From Streptococcus mitis (GTDB lineage Bacteria > Bacillota > Bacilli > Lactobacillales > Streptococcaceae), in assembly GCF_023109105.1 (NCBI RefSeq), contig NZ_JALDTZ010000009.1, positions 10,864-74,863 on the forward strand: a stretch of 64,000 nucleotides of DNA, given 5' to 3'. Shown here piece after piece: positions 48,163-57,677 of this stretch (position 1 is its first letter; every line of letters begins with the position of its first letter). Under the pieces are notes generated by a model. It was given only the letters and a program-made list of their open reading frames with translations, was not told the origin of the DNA and searched no databases. The translations under genes and the position numbers were made by a program.

Positions 48163-50036
48163 ATTTTACCGGAATTAGCAGTAAACAACAGCAAGCTATA
48201 GACTTACTTCAAAATCACATTTCACTACCAGATGTAGAAGTGGCAGTCGCTCAGTCTGACCAAGCTTCTATCTCTATCAAGGGTAAGGGCGGAGAATATC
48301 AATTGACTTATCGCAAACCTCACCAACTCTATCGCGCCTTGTCTGTTCTCGCAACAGCTTTGGTAGAAGGTGATAAGGTAGAGATTGAAGAACAAGCGGC
48401 TTATGAAGATTTAGCCTACATGGCTGACTGTTCGCGAAATGCAGTTTTAAATGTTGCATCTGCCAAGCAGATGATTGAAGTCTTAGCTCTCATGGGTTAT
48501 TCAACCTTTGAACTCTACATGGAAGACACCTATCAGATTGAAGGCCAACCCTACTTTGGTTATTTCCGTGGAGCGTATTCAGCTGAAGAGTTACAGGAAA
48601 TTGAAGCATACGCCCAGCAGTTTGACATGACCTTTGTACCATGTATCCAGACCTTGGCCCACTTGTCAGCCTTTGTCAAATGGGGCGTCAAAGAAGTGCA
48701 AGAACTCCGCGATGTAGAGGATATTCTCCTCATCGGTGAAGAAAAAGTCTACGATCTGATTGACGGTATGTTTGCTACTTTGTCTAAACTACAAACTCGC
48801 AAGGTCAATATCGGGATGGACGAAGCTCACTTGGTTGGTTTGGGACGTTACCTTATCTTAAACGGTGTTGTGGACCGTAGCCTCCTCATGTGTCAACATT
48901 TGGAGCGCGTGCTGGATATTGCAGACAAGTATGGTTTCCACTGCCAGATGTGGAGCGATATGTTCTTCAAACTCATGTCAGCAGATGGCCAGTACGACCG
49001 TGATGTCGAAATTCCAGAAGAAACTCGTATTTACTTAGACCGTCTCAAAGACCGTGTGACCTTGGTTTACTGGGATTATTATCAGGATAGCGAAGAAAAA
49101 TACAACCGTAACTTCGGTAATCACCACAAGATTAGCCAGGATATTGCCTTTGCAGGTGGTGCTTGGAAGTGGATTGGTTTTACACCACACAACCATTTCA
49201 GTCGTCTTATCGCTATCGAAGCAAATAAAGCTTGCCGTGCCAATGATATCAAAGAAGTCATTGTGACGGGTTGGGGGGATAATGGTGGGGAAACTGCCCA
49301 GTTCTCCGTCCTACCAAGCTTGCAAATCTGGGCAGAACTTAGCTATCGTAATGATTTAGAGCGTCTATCAGCTCACTTCAAGACCAACACAGGCTTATCG
49401 ATTGAGGACTTTATGCAACTTGATCTTGCCAACCTCTTGCCAGATCTACCAGATAATCTCAGTGGTATCAACCCTAATCGCTATGTCTTTTATCAGGATG
49501 TTCTTTGCCCAATCCTTGACAAGCACATGACTCCTGAGCAGGACAAACCACACTTTGCCCAAGCAGCTGAGACTCTTGCTGCTATTAAAGAAAAAGCAGG
49601 AAACTATGCTTATCTCTTTGAAACTCAGGCTCAGTTGAACCAGATTTTAACCAGTAAAGTGGATGTGGGCCGACGCATTCGTCAAGCCTATCAAAAAGGT
49701 GATAAAGAGAGCTTGCAACAAATTGCTAGGGAAGAATTACCAAAATTAAGAAGCCAGATTGAAACCTTCCACAAGCTCTTTAGCCACCAATGGTTGAAAG
49801 AAAACAAGGTCTTTGGCTTGGATACAGTAGACATTCGTATGGGTGGGCTCTTGCAACGGATCAAGCGTGCAGAAAGTCGCATTGAAAACTATCTAGCAGG
49901 CGAAATCTCTCGTATCGACGAACTAGAAGTAGACATCTTGCCATTTAATGACTTTTACGCTGACAAGGACTTTGCAGCCACGACAGCCAACCAATGGCAT
50001 ACCATTGCGACAGCATCGACGATTTATACGACCTAA
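48156..50036 (+). CDS. GH20 beta-N-acetylhexosaminidase, cytoplasmic
   Basis: A 626-residue GH20 enzyme. The catalytic pair is D222-E223 in [15 protein letters not shown]; the 2-acetamido group assists. Trp-rich active-site loops follow ([41 protein letters not shown]). No signal peptide or LPXTG, so it differs from the wall-bound StrH and matches the cytoplasmic GH20C (SP_2141, from memory), which releases GlcNAc and GalNAc. It overlaps the ROK gene, so the kinase could act on its product. Confidence 0.93.
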   Translation: MVNFTGISSKQQQAIDLLQNHISLPDVEVAVAQSDQASISIKGKGGEYQLTYRKPHQLYRALSVLATALVEGDKVEIEEQAAYEDLAYMADCSRNAVLNVASAKQMIEVLALMGYSTFELYMEDTYQIEGQPYFGYFRGAYSAEELQEIEAYAQQFDMTFVPCIQTLAHLSAFVKWGVKEVQELRDVEDILLIGEEKVYDLIDGMFATLSKLQTRKVNIGMDEAHLVGLGRYLILNGVVDRSLLMCQHLERVLDIADKYGFHCQMWSDMFFKLMSADGQYDRDVEIPEETRIYLDRLKDRVTLVYWDYYQDSEEKYNRNFGNHHKISQDIAFAGGAWKWIGFTPHNHFSRLIAIEANKACRANDIKEVIVTGWGDNGGETAQFSVLPSLQIWAELSYRNDLERLSAHFKTNTGLSIEDFMQLDLANLLPDLPDNLSGINPNRYVFYQDVLCPILDKHMTPEQDKPHFAQAAETLAAIKEKAGNYAYLFETQAQLNQILTSKVDVGRRIRQAYQKGDKESLQQIAREELPKLRSQIETFHKLFSHQWLKENKVFGLDTVDIRMGGLLQRIKRAESRIENYLAGEISRIDELEVDILPFNDFYADKDFAATTANQWHTIATASTIYTT

Positions 50037-50096
50037 AATAAGAACACCTTGCCTGGCGCAGGGGGTTTCGCGTGAAACATCCCTTTCTTCAAAAGT

Positions 50097-50127
50097 ACTC
50101 CACATAAAATAATTTGTGGAGTTTTTT
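50097..50127 (+). terminator. Intrinsic terminator after GH20
   Basis: ACTCCACA (50097-50104) pairs with TGTGGAGT (50115-50122) followed by TTTTT. It is close to the junction where pneumococcal gene order changes from the SP_2141 block to the SP_0090 block. Confidence 0.88.
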
Positions 50128-50141
50128 CTATAATTAGTAGT

Positions 50142-50190
50142 TTAACCTAACCTTCAAATAGGAGTATACTAATAATGTAATCGTTATCAA
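50142..50190 (+). promoter_or_regulatory. Promoter of the N-glycan ABC transporter with cre site
   Basis: TTAACC (50142-50147), 17-base spacer, TATACT (50165-50170). ATGTAATCGTTATCAA (50175-50190) matches the cre consensus at 15 of 16 positions and lies at the start site, so CcpA should block transcription. Confidence 0.8.
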
Positions 50191-50243
50191 AAGTCTAAAA
50201 AGGAATTTTTAGATGGATATCAAAATAAAAAAGGGAGGAAATT

Positions 50244-51173
50244 ATGAATAAGTTTTCAAAAACCTTGAGAGACAACTGGATCTTTCTCTTGATGGTTTTG
50301 CCAGGGGCACTCTGGTTGATTCTATTCTTCTACATTCCAGTATTTGGGAACGTGGTTGCCTTTAAAGACTACCACATGACCAGTAATGGATTTATAGATA
50401 GTATCGTGAATAGTAAATGGGTCGGACTCGATAATTTTAGATTCTTGTTTAGTTCAAAAGACGCCTTTATTATCACTCGAAATACTGTCCTCTACAATCT
50501 CGGCTTTATCTTTATTGGTTTGATTGTATCTGTAGGGATTGCCATCATCCTCAGTGAACTCCGTTCTAAGAGAATGGTTAAGATCTTCCAAACTTCTATG
50601 TTGTTCCCTTACTTCTTGTCTTGGGTTATCATCAGTTTCTTTACAGATGCCTTCCTAAATATTGATAAAGGGGTGTTCAACCATTTCCTAGAATCTATTG
50701 GAATGAAGGAAATCAATTTCTACGCTGACTTGGGTATCTGGCCATATCTCCTACTTTTCCTAGGTATTTGGAAAGGTTTTGGATATAGCAGTGTCATGTA
50801 CTATGCGACAATCATGGGAATTGATCCAACCTACTACGAAGCAGCAACAGTGGACGGGGCTAGCAAATGGCAACGAATTCGCAATGTAACTATTCCACAG
50901 TTGACACCGTTGGTAACCGTATTGACCATCCTGGCAGTCGGAAATATCTTCCGTGCAGACTTTGGTCTTTTCTACCAAATCCCCCACAATGCTGGTCAGC
51001 TTTATAACGTAACCAACGTCTTGGACGTATATGTTTATAATGGTTTGACCCAGACAGCGGATATAGGGATGGCTTCAGCGGCAGGTCTCTACCAATCAGT
51101 AGTCGGTTTGCTTTTGGTTATCCTATCAAACTTACTTGCAAGACGAGTTGATCCAAACTCAGCCTTGTTCTAG
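50244..51173 (+). CDS. ABC transporter permease, N-glycan importer (NgtP1-like)
   Basis: A 309-residue carbohydrate-type (MalF/LplB group) permease with six spans and the EAA loop EAATVDGASKWQRIRNVTIP. It follows GGGAGGAAATT. With NgtP2 it would form the channel for complex oligosaccharides bound by NgtS. The operon has no ATPase gene, as in pneumococcus, where the shared MsmK ATPase serves such importers. Homology to SP_0090 is from memory. Confidence 0.88.
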   Translation: MNKFSKTLRDNWIFLLMVLPGALWLILFFYIPVFGNVVAFKDYHMTSNGFIDSIVNSKWVGLDNFRFLFSSKDAFIITRNTVLYNLGFIFIGLIVSVGIAIILSELRSKRMVKIFQTSMLFPYFLSWVIISFFTDAFLNIDKGVFNHFLESIGMKEINFYADLGIWPYLLLFLGIWKGFGYSSVMYYATIMGIDPTYYEAATVDGASKWQRIRNVTIPQLTPLVTVLTILAVGNIFRADFGLFYQIPHNAGQLYNVTNVLDVYVYNGLTQTADIGMASAAGLYQSVVGLLLVILSNLLARRVDPNSALF

Positions 51174-51186
51174 AAAGGAGGAGAAT

Positions 51187-52110
51187 ATGGCAGAAAAGAA
51201 AATTAAAAAAGAAAAAATTGATAATGTCGGCATTCACTCCTTCAGTAAGAAAGCAGATATCTTCTTCAGTACCATTTCTGGTTTGATTGCCCTCTCTTGT
51301 ATCCTACCCTTCGTATTCGTTATTGTTATTTCGGTGACAGATGAAAAGAGTATCCTCCAAAATGGATATAGCTTCTTCCCATCCCAATTTGGACTAGACG
51401 GTTTTGAATTTTTAGCACAGTTTAAGGAGAAAATCCTCCAAGCTCTCTTCATCTCAGTCTTTGTAACAGTGGTGGGGACTATCACAAACGTTTTTATCAC
51501 AACAACTTATGCTTACGCCATTTCACGGACAACCTTTAAGTACCGCAGATTCTTTACAATCTTTGCCCTTCTTAGTATGTTGTTCAACGCTGGTCTGGTA
51601 CCAGGCTATATCGTGGTCACTCGTTTGCTTCAACTCGGTGATACAGTTTGGGCCTTGATTGTTCCAATGCTTCTCTCACCATTCAACATTATCTTGATGC
51701 GTTCCTTCTTTAAGAAGACTATTCCAGAAGCCATTCTTGAATCCGCTCGTATCGATGGTGCTAGTGAGGCCCGGATCTTCTTCCAAATCTGTTTGCCATT
51801 GTCACTACCAGGTATCGCAACCATCACGCTCTTGACAGCTCTTGGTTTCTGGAATGATTGGTTCAACGCCCTCCTTTATATTAAGAGTGACAACTTGTAC
51901 CCATTGCAGTATTTGCTCATGCAAATCCAACAAAATATGGACTACATCGCAAAAGCAGTCGGTCTATCTGGTCAACTGGGAGTTGCTCTACCGAAAGAAA
52001 CAGGACGTATGGCCATGGTTGTTGTTGCAACCCTTCCAATCGCGATTTTGTATCCATTCTTCCAACGCTACTTTGTAAAAGGTTTGACTATCGGTGGCGT
52101 GAAAGAATAG
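51187..52110 (+). CDS. ABC transporter permease, N-glycan importer (NgtP2-like)
   Basis: A 307-residue partner permease (MalG/YtcP group), about six spans, with the EAA loop ESARIDGASEARIFFQICLP. The cytoplasmic start is very Lys-rich (KKIKKEKIDN). The start ATG at 51187 follows AGGAGGAGA, 13 bases after NgtP1. The frame open upstream to 51136 is not used because it overlaps NgtP1. Confidence 0.88.
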   Translation: MAEKKIKKEKIDNVGIHSFSKKADIFFSTISGLIALSCILPFVFVIVISVTDEKSILQNGYSFFPSQFGLDGFEFLAQFKEKILQALFISVFVTVVGTITNVFITTTYAYAISRTTFKYRRFFTIFALLSMLFNAGLVPGYIVVTRLLQLGDTVWALIVPMLLSPFNIILMRSFFKKTIPEAILESARIDGASEARIFFQICLPLSLPGIATITLLTALGFWNDWFNALLYIKSDNLYPLQYLLMQIQQNMDYIAKAVGLSGQLGVALPKETGRMAMVVVATLPIAILYPFFQRYFVKGLTIGGVKE

Positions 52111-52212
52111 TGCTTATTGAGAAAAACATTTCTCGTTTTCAAACTTCCCTTGCGTGAAGTTAAGATCATTACATTGTTTATAAGTTTAAAAATAAAAAAA
52201 GGAGTTTTTGTC

Positions 52213-53694
52213 ATGAAAAACTGGAAAAAATATGCTTTTGCATCTGCTAGTGTAGTCGCTTTGGCTGCTGGTCTCGCTGCTTGTGGAAACCTTTCAGGTA
52301 ACAAGAAAGCTGCTGACTCAGCTTCAGGTGAAAAAACTGTTATCAAAATGTACCAAATTGGTGACAAACCAGATAACTTGGATGAATTGCTAGAAAATGC
52401 TAACAAAATCATCGGAGAAAAAGTTGGTGCTAAATTGGATATCCAATATCTTGGATGGGGTGACTATGATAAGAAAATGTCAGTTATCACATCATCTGGT
52501 GAAAACTACGATATCGCCTTTGCATCTAACTATGTTGTAAATGCTCAAAAAGGTGCTTATGCTGACTTGACTGACTTGTACAAGAAAGAAGGGGCAGAAC
52601 TTTACAAAGCACTTGACCCAGCTTACATCAAAGGTAACAGCATTAACGGTAAAATTTACGCCGTTCCAGTTGCAGCCAACGTTGCATCATCTCAAAACTT
52701 CGCCTTCAACGGAACTCTTCTTGCTAAATATGGTATCGATATTTCAGGTGTCACTTCATACGAAACACTTGAACCAGTCTTGAAACAAATCAAAGAAAAA
52801 GCTCCAGATGTAGTGCCATTTGCGGTTACTAAGAACTTTATCCCATCTGATAACTTTGACTACCCAGTTCCAAATGGACTTCCATTCGTTATCGACCTTG
52901 AAGGAGACACTACTAAGATCGTAAACCGTTACGAAGTACCTCGTTTCAAAGAACACTTGAAGACTCTTCACAAATTCTATGAAGCTGGATACATTCCAAA
53001 AGACGTAGCAACAAGCGATACTTCATTTGACCTTCAACAAGATACTTGGTTTGTTCGTGAAGAAACAGTAGGACCAGCTGACTACGGTAACAGCTTGCTT
53101 TCACGTGTTGCTAACAAAGATATCGAAATCAAACCAATTACTAATTTCATCAAGAAAAACCAAACAACACAAGTTGCTAACTTTGTTATCTCAAACAACT
53201 CTAAGAACAAAGAAAAATCAATGGAAGTGTTGAACCTCTTGAACACTAACCCAGAACTCTTGAACGGTCTTGTTTACGGTCCAGAAGGCAAGAACTGGGA
53301 AAAAATTGAAGGTAAAGAAAACCGTGTTCGTGTCCTTGATGGCTACAAAGGAAATACTCACATGGGTGGATGGAACACTGGTAACAACTGGATCCTTTAC
53401 ATCAACGAAAACGTTACAGACCAACAAATCGCAGATTCTAAGAAACAATTGGCAGAAGCTAAAGAATCTCCAGCGCTTGGATTCATCTTTAACACTGACA
53501 ATGTGAAATCTGAAATCTCAGCAATCTCTAACACAATGCAACAATTCGATACAGCTATCAACACTGGTACTGTAGACCCAGAAAAAGCTATTCCAGAATT
53601 GATGGAAAAATTGAAATCTGAAGGTGCCTACGAAAAAGTATTGAACGAAATGCAAAAACAATACGATGAATTCTTGAAAAACAAAAAATCATAA
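52213..53694 (+). CDS. N-glycan-binding lipoprotein (NgtS-like)
   Basis: A 493-residue solute-binding lipoprotein of the large oligosaccharide class. The signal sequence ends in LAAC (lipobox). The mature start KMYQIGDKPDNLDELL and the whole length match pneumococcal NgtS (SP_0092) as I recall it, a binder of degalactosylated biantennary N-glycans. Codon bias is strong (AAC, TTC, GGT), suggesting high expression. The start follows AAGGAGTTTTTGTC. A perfect terminator ends the operon. Confidence 0.9.
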   Translation: MKNWKKYAFASASVVALAAGLAACGNLSGNKKAADSASGEKTVIKMYQIGDKPDNLDELLENANKIIGEKVGAKLDIQYLGWGDYDKKMSVITSSGENYDIAFASNYVVNAQKGAYADLTDLYKKEGAELYKALDPAYIKGNSINGKIYAVPVAANVASSQNFAFNGTLLAKYGIDISGVTSYETLEPVLKQIKEKAPDVVPFAVTKNFIPSDNFDYPVPNGLPFVIDLEGDTTKIVNRYEVPRFKEHLKTLHKFYEAGYIPKDVATSDTSFDLQQDTWFVREETVGPADYGNSLLSRVANKDIEIKPITNFIKKNQTTQVANFVISNNSKNKEKSMEVLNLLNTNPELLNGLVYGPEGKNWEKIEGKENRVRVLDGYKGNTHMGGWNTGNNWILYINENVTDQQIADSKKQLAEAKESPALGFIFNTDNVKSEISAISNTMQQFDTAINTGTVDPEKAIPELMEKLKSEGAYEKVLNEMQKQYDEFLKNKKS

Positions 53695-53738
53695 GAACAA
53701 TTGATTTCGTGTATTCATTCCTAATTCCTAAAAATGTG

Positions 53739-53784
53739 ATCACTGTTTTTCCTCAGGCTTGTCTGAGGAAGGCAGTGATTTTTT
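53739..53784 (+). terminator. Intrinsic terminator of the transporter operon
   Basis: ATCACTG pairs with CAGTGAT and inner TCCTCAG with CTGAGGA, followed by TTTTTT. Sequence from 53785 to 53914 shows no gene. Confidence 0.88.
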
Positions 53785-53914
53785 GAAACAAAGACATAGA
53801 TATTTCTGTTTCCTTATTTCCCTTACTTTAACCATTTAGGAAATATCAAGCACCATTTATCCATCCTATGCGGTGCATGTGATCAATAATATTGTAGCGA
53901 CCCTACCATTTCTG

Positions 53915-53943
53915 CTGACTTTTTACATAGGGTGTGGTAAAAT
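53915..53943 (+). promoter_or_regulatory. Promoter of the immunity gene
   Basis: CTGACT (53915-53920), 17-base spacer, TAAAAT (53938-53943) with extended TGG. Confidence 0.65.
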
Positions 53944-54007
53944 ACTGGCGCGAGGGTAAGAATTATAGTTTTTCAATTTAGAAGTGAGTTTCAGGAGGAA
54001 AATGAGA

Positions 54008-54304
54008 ATGACACTATTAAAATGGTTTGAAGGAGGAAGCGAACGGCGTTGTGAAGCTTTGGCTATCATTGATTATCTATTGGAAGATATAAAGGATGCG
54101 CCTCAACTGACTCCCCTGAAAAATCAGTTAGTGATTTATAAAAGACGATTAAAGGACGATGGGACTTCTACTCCGTTTATATTGAGTCAAATGAACGTTG
54201 ATGTCTCACGTGTGTTGATTGATAATCAGCTGATTTTGTCAGAAAGTCAATCCGAGCAGATCAAAAAGCTGAGGGAATTATCTGCTATTCGCTATGGCTA
54301 CTGA
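54008..54304 (+). CDS. Bacteriocin immunity protein, EntA-immunity-like
   Basis: A 98-residue soluble, mainly helical protein (MTLLKWFEGGSERR start), with the four-helix pattern and length of enterocin A-type immunity proteins that protect against pediocin-like bacteriocins at the mannose PTS. No bacteriocin or export gene is near, so it is an orphan. The ATG at 54008 is preferred: AGGAGG lies 9 bases upstream, whereas the ATG at 54002 is only 3 bases away. Similar genes occur here in pneumococcus by memory (SP_0093 position). Confidence 0.75.
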   Translation: MTLLKWFEGGSERRCEALAIIDYLLEDIKDAPQLTPLKNQLVIYKRRLKDDGTSTPFILSQMNVDVSRVLIDNQLILSESQSEQIKKLRELSAIRYGY

Positions 54305-54436
54305 TGAAGTTCAGGAACAGACCGCTTTCTATAAATTTCCAGTCAAATAAATTGCATTCGTTTTCTCAAGCAGGTATACTAGTATAGTTAGATAAAAAAT
54401 TCTGAAAATTTAAGAATAGAAAAGAGAACAAATCTT

Positions 54437-55423
54437 ATGGCAAAAGATATTCGTGTCTTACTTTACTACCTTTATACTCCAATTGAAAATGCAGAGCAAT
54501 TTGCTGCAGACCACTTGGCTTTCTGTAAATCAATCGGCCTTAAAGGCCGTATCCTAGTCGCTGACGAGGGAATTAACGGAACAGTTTCAGGTGACTACGA
54601 AACAACTCAAAAATACATGGACTACGTTCACAGCCTTCCAGGCATGGAAGACCTCTGGTTCAAGATTGACGAAGAAAGTGAACAAGCCTTCAAGAAGATG
54701 TTCGTTCGCTACAAGAAAGAAATTGTCCACCTTGGTTTAGAAGACAACGACTTTGACAACGACATCAACCCACTTGAAACAACAGGTGCTTACTTGTCTC
54801 CAAAAGAGTTCAAAGAAGCCCTTCTTGACGAAGATACCGTTGTCCTTGATACACGTAACGACTATGAGTACGACCTAGGACATTTCCGTGGGGCTATCCG
54901 TCCAGACATCCGCAACTTCCGTGAGTTGCCACAATGGGTCCGTGACAACAAGGAAAAATTCATGGACAAGCGTGTCGTGGTTTACTGTACAGGTGGGGTT
55001 CGCTGTGAGAAATTCTCAGGCTGGATGGTCCGTGAAGGCTACAAAGATGTAGGTCAATTGCACGGGGGAATCGCAACTTACGGTAAAGATCCAGAAGTTC
55101 AAGGTGAGCTTTGGGATGGGAAAATGTACGTCTTTGACGAGCGTATTGCAGTCGATGTTAACCATGTCAACCCAACCATCGTAGGGAAAGACTGGTTTGA
55201 TGGAACACCATGTGAACGCTATGTCAACTGTGGAAATCCCTTCTGTAATCGTCGTATCTTGACATCAGAAGAAAATGAAGACAAGTACATCCGTGGATGC
55301 TCACACGAGTGCCGTGTTCACCCACGTAACCGCTATGTTTCAGAAAATGAATTGACACAAGCTGAAGTTGTCGAGCGCCTAGCTGCTATCGGTGAAAGCT
55401 TGGATCAAGCAGCTACTGTATAA
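54437..55423 (+). CDS. trhO: tRNA uridine(34) hydroxylase TrhO (rhodanese family)
   Basis: A 328-residue enzyme of the former UPF0176 family. The N-terminal acylphosphatase-like part (about 1-100) precedes a rhodanese domain with the catalytic Cys in [18 protein letters not shown]-terminal Cys-rich region follows ([14 protein letters not shown] and CSHECRVHP written in part: NCGNPFC, CSHEC). TrhO makes 5-hydroxyuridine at tRNA position 34 using oxygen. ATG follows AAAGAGAAC. Single gene with -10 TATACT at about 54374-54379 and its own terminator. Confidence 0.93.
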   Translation: MAKDIRVLLYYLYTPIENAEQFAADHLAFCKSIGLKGRILVADEGINGTVSGDYETTQKYMDYVHSLPGMEDLWFKIDEESEQAFKKMFVRYKKEIVHLGLEDNDFDNDINPLETTGAYLSPKEFKEALLDEDTVVLDTRNDYEYDLGHFRGAIRPDIRNFRELPQWVRDNKEKFMDKRVVVYCTGGVRCEKFSGWMVREGYKDVGQLHGGIATYGKDPEVQGELWDGKMYVFDERIAVDVNHVNPTIVGKDWFDGTPCERYVNCGNPFCNRRILTSEENEDKYIRGCSHECRVHPRNRYVSENELTQAEVVERLAAIGESLDQAATV

Positions 55424-55427
55424 GATT

Positions 55428-55451
55428 AAACAGTCCTCAGGGGCTGTTTTT
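55428..55451 (+). terminator. Intrinsic terminator after trhO
   Basis: AAACAG and CTGTTT flank an inner CC/GG and a short loop, followed by TTTT. Confidence 0.75.
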
Positions 55452-55508
55452 CTATGCTTTTTACTCAAAAATCTAAAGTTTGTTTCTGTATCTTTCAGAA
55501 AAATAAGG

Positions 55509-55532
55509 TATACTATATGTAAACGATTTCAA
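55509..55532 (+). promoter_or_regulatory. Promoter with a perfect cre site before the DUF4299 gene
   Basis: TATACT (55509-55514), then ATGTAAACGATTTCAA (55517-55532), which fits WTGNAARCGNWWWCAW at all 16 positions. It covers the start site, so CcpA should repress strongly. Confidence 0.88.
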
Positions 55533-55544
55533 AGGAGTTCAGTT

Positions 55545-56405
55545 ATGACGAAAACATTTTTTATTCCAAATAAACAGAGCATTTTAGGAGAACAGGAAAT
55601 TTTGACTGCCAAGTCGATCTTGGCCCTGGTAGACGGCTTGGAGTCGCATAGTTATGATGCCGTTTATCTCCGTCAGCCTCTTAACCGTCTTGAGTATATC
55701 GAGTGTGCGATAGTGGGGCAATCACAATTTCTCTTTAAGGTCAGTTATGCTGATGGTCAAAAGGCTTACCGTGTCGATCTTCCTGACCTACTCACGAAGA
55801 CAGACTGGCAGATTATCAAGTCATTTTTAGATGCTCTGCTTGCTTATACAGGAACAGAGATTGAAGGACTAGATGGTTTTGATTTTGAAGCTTATTTCCA
55901 AGCAAGTATTCAAGCCCATCTGACAGATAATGCAGCTCGTTTTACGATTTGCCAAGGAATTTTTAATCCTGTATTCTCTAGTCATGAGGACTTGAAGAGT
56001 TTTTTAGAGGAAGATGGCTTGGCTCGGTTTGAAGCGCGTGTGCGTGCGGTTCAAGAGACGGATGCCTACTTTGCAAGAGTTTCCTTCTATCAGGATGGAG
56101 AAGGGCAAGTGCACGGTGTTTACCATCTGGCTCAAGGCGTCAAGACTGTTTTACCGAGAGAACCATTTGTTCCTGCAGCCTATATGGAGCAATTGGTGGA
56201 TAAGGAAGTCCAGTGGGAGATTGACTTGGTTCAAATCACAGGAGATGGCTCTAAACCAGAAGACTATGAAGCTATCGCTCGCTTGGACTATGCAAAATTC
56301 CTAGAGTCACTACCATCAGCATCTTACCACCAACTAGACGCCAATCAATTAGAAATACAACCCATACTAGGACAAGATTTTAAAACATTAGCACAAGAAG
56401 AGTAA
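55545..56405 (+). CDS. DUF4299 family protein
   Basis: A 286-residue soluble protein without signal peptide or membrane part, matching the streptococcal DUF4299 family (start MTKTFFIPNKQSILG). Its biochemical role is not known to me. The ATG at 55545 follows AAAGGAG; an open frame further upstream covers the promoter and is not coding. The perfect cre site just upstream ties it to carbon catabolite control. A terminator follows. Confidence 0.8.
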   Translation: MTKTFFIPNKQSILGEQEILTAKSILALVDGLESHSYDAVYLRQPLNRLEYIECAIVGQSQFLFKVSYADGQKAYRVDLPDLLTKTDWQIIKSFLDALLAYTGTEIEGLDGFDFEAYFQASIQAHLTDNAARFTICQGIFNPVFSSHEDLKSFLEEDGLARFEARVRAVQETDAYFARVSFYQDGEGQVHGVYHLAQGVKTVLPREPFVPAAYMEQLVDKEVQWEIDLVQITGDGSKPEDYEAIARLDYAKFLESLPSASYHQLDANQLEIQPILGQDFKTLAQEE

Positions 56406-56429
56406 AGCAGGTCAGTCGACTTGCTTTTT
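56406..56429 (+). terminator. Intrinsic terminator after the DUF4299 gene
   Basis: AGCAGGTC pairs with GACTTGCT (one G-T pair), followed by TTTT. Confidence 0.78.
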
Positions 56430-56434
56430 GACAT

Positions 56435-56464
56435 AGAAAAAATCCTGCCATGGATGACAGGATT
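56435..56464 (-). terminator. Intrinsic terminator, minus strand, for the DUF6574-like gene
   Basis: On the minus strand AATCCTG (56458-56464) pairs with CAGGATT (56441-56447), then TTTTT. The BOX element separates it from the gene. Confidence 0.75.
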
Positions 56465-56465
56465 G

Positions 56466-56570
56466 ATACTCAATGAAAATCAAAGAGCAAACTAGGAAGC
56501 TAGCCGCAGGCTGTACTTGAGTACGGCAAGGCAACGCTGACGTAGTTTGAATTTGATTTTCGAAGAGTAT
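56466..56570 (-). repeat. BOX element (A-C), reverse orientation
   Basis: Read on the plus strand it starts ATACTCAATGAAAATCAAAG and ends ATTTTCGAAGAGTAT, i.e. boxC to boxA without boxB. It lies between the DUF6574-like stop and its terminator, so it is in the 3' UTR. Confidence 0.92.
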
Positions 56571-56575
56571 GAAGT

Positions 56576-57640
56576 TTAAAGAAAGGCCAAGATACGAAGA
56601 TAATCCCCAATCAGTGCCACTTCAGCTACAAAGAAGAGGAGGATAATGACTCCGTTCACAAGGACAGATAAGAATAACTGATAGAAGGAGTCAGTTTCAC
56701 TTGCTTGACTTGGTCTTGTAATGATATGGAGACTAGCAAGTAGAATGATTCCAATGCTAATCACACACAAGAGGGCTGTAAATCGCAGGCTGTCAAAGAA
56801 GGCAAAGAAACTAGCAGTGGCAGTGAGGAAGATTGGAATTGCCAAGAGTTGACTATATTGTTGGAGAACCTTTTCTAGCGTCCAGTCTTTTTCTTGGTGG
56901 ATAAATCGTCTCACAACGAAACTACCCAAGAGGAATGAAAAGAAGAAGAGTGTTGTTGCTACTAGGATAGAGATAATCGAAAAGAGATTTAATGAAGCAA
57001 ATTGTTCAGGGAAGTGATTATGCATAGTTGCTATATGTCCATAGTAAGCATGTTTGATGTGGTAGATACTAAAGAAAAAGGAAGACGCAGAAAACAGAAT
57101 GAGCAAGAGAAAGGCTGTGTAACTATGTGTGCTACTTGTTTCAAGATTGCTCGTAGGAGATTTGAGAGCTTCTAATAGCCAAGACCAAAAATCAAGCGCT
57201 TGCTCTTTCCATTTATCCCTAGATTTGGGAACTTGGTCGGGGATATAGGGACTTTCTAAGGATTGACTGATAAGAAGGGGCTCTTTCGTGGTTGGTTTTT
57301 GCTGAGGAAGTGCTTCTTGACTCTCTTCAGCTATAGTGACTTTTTCTGTTTCTTTAGAAAGGTCTGGCTCTTCTTCAGTAGAATTGGATGCCTTCTTTTC
57401 TTCTATTTCTGTTCTCGCTTCACTGTCTTCAGGCGTTTCAATTTTCTCTTCATGCTGGTTTTCCAGTTCGGCTTCAACTTGAGAGAATTTCTCCTCTACT
57501 TGAGTATTTTTTTCAATTGGTGTATCGAGATCGGCTACAATTTCTTCAGCCTTGTCTGCAAGATCTTGGGGCTGTTCATCAGGCTTGTTTTTGCTTGTTG
57601 TTTTTACAAAATCATTACTTTCAAACCATTCTTGTTTCAT
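56576..57640 (-). CDS. Acidic-tail membrane protein, DUF6574-like
   Basis: A 354-residue protein. Residues about 1-130 are very acidic and disordered (many E, K, T, Q), followed by four to five membrane spans (about 175-354) with the region WTLEKVLQQYSQLLAIPIFL. It resembles the streptococcal DUF6574 group by memory; function unknown. It has its own TTGACA promoter with a cre-like site, unlike the PadR module next to it. ATG follows AAAGGAGG. Confidence 0.7.
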   Translation of the reverse strand: MKQEWFESNDFVKTTSKNKPDEQPQDLADKAEEIVADLDTPIEKNTQVEEKFSQVEAELENQHEEKIETPEDSEARTEIEEKKASNSTEEEPDLSKETEKVTIAEESQEALPQQKPTTKEPLLISQSLESPYIPDQVPKSRDKWKEQALDFWSWLLEALKSPTSNLETSSTHSYTAFLLLILFSASSFFFSIYHIKHAYYGHIATMHNHFPEQFASLNLFSIISILVATTLFFFSFLLGSFVVRRFIHQEKDWTLEKVLQQYSQLLAIPIFLTATASFFAFFDSLRFTALLCVISIGIILLASLHIITRPSQASETDSFYQLFLSVLVNGVIILLFFVAEVALIGDYLRILAFL

Positions 57641-57677
57641 GGTAGAACCTCCTTTTTAGTTAGATAAATATGCTTTC

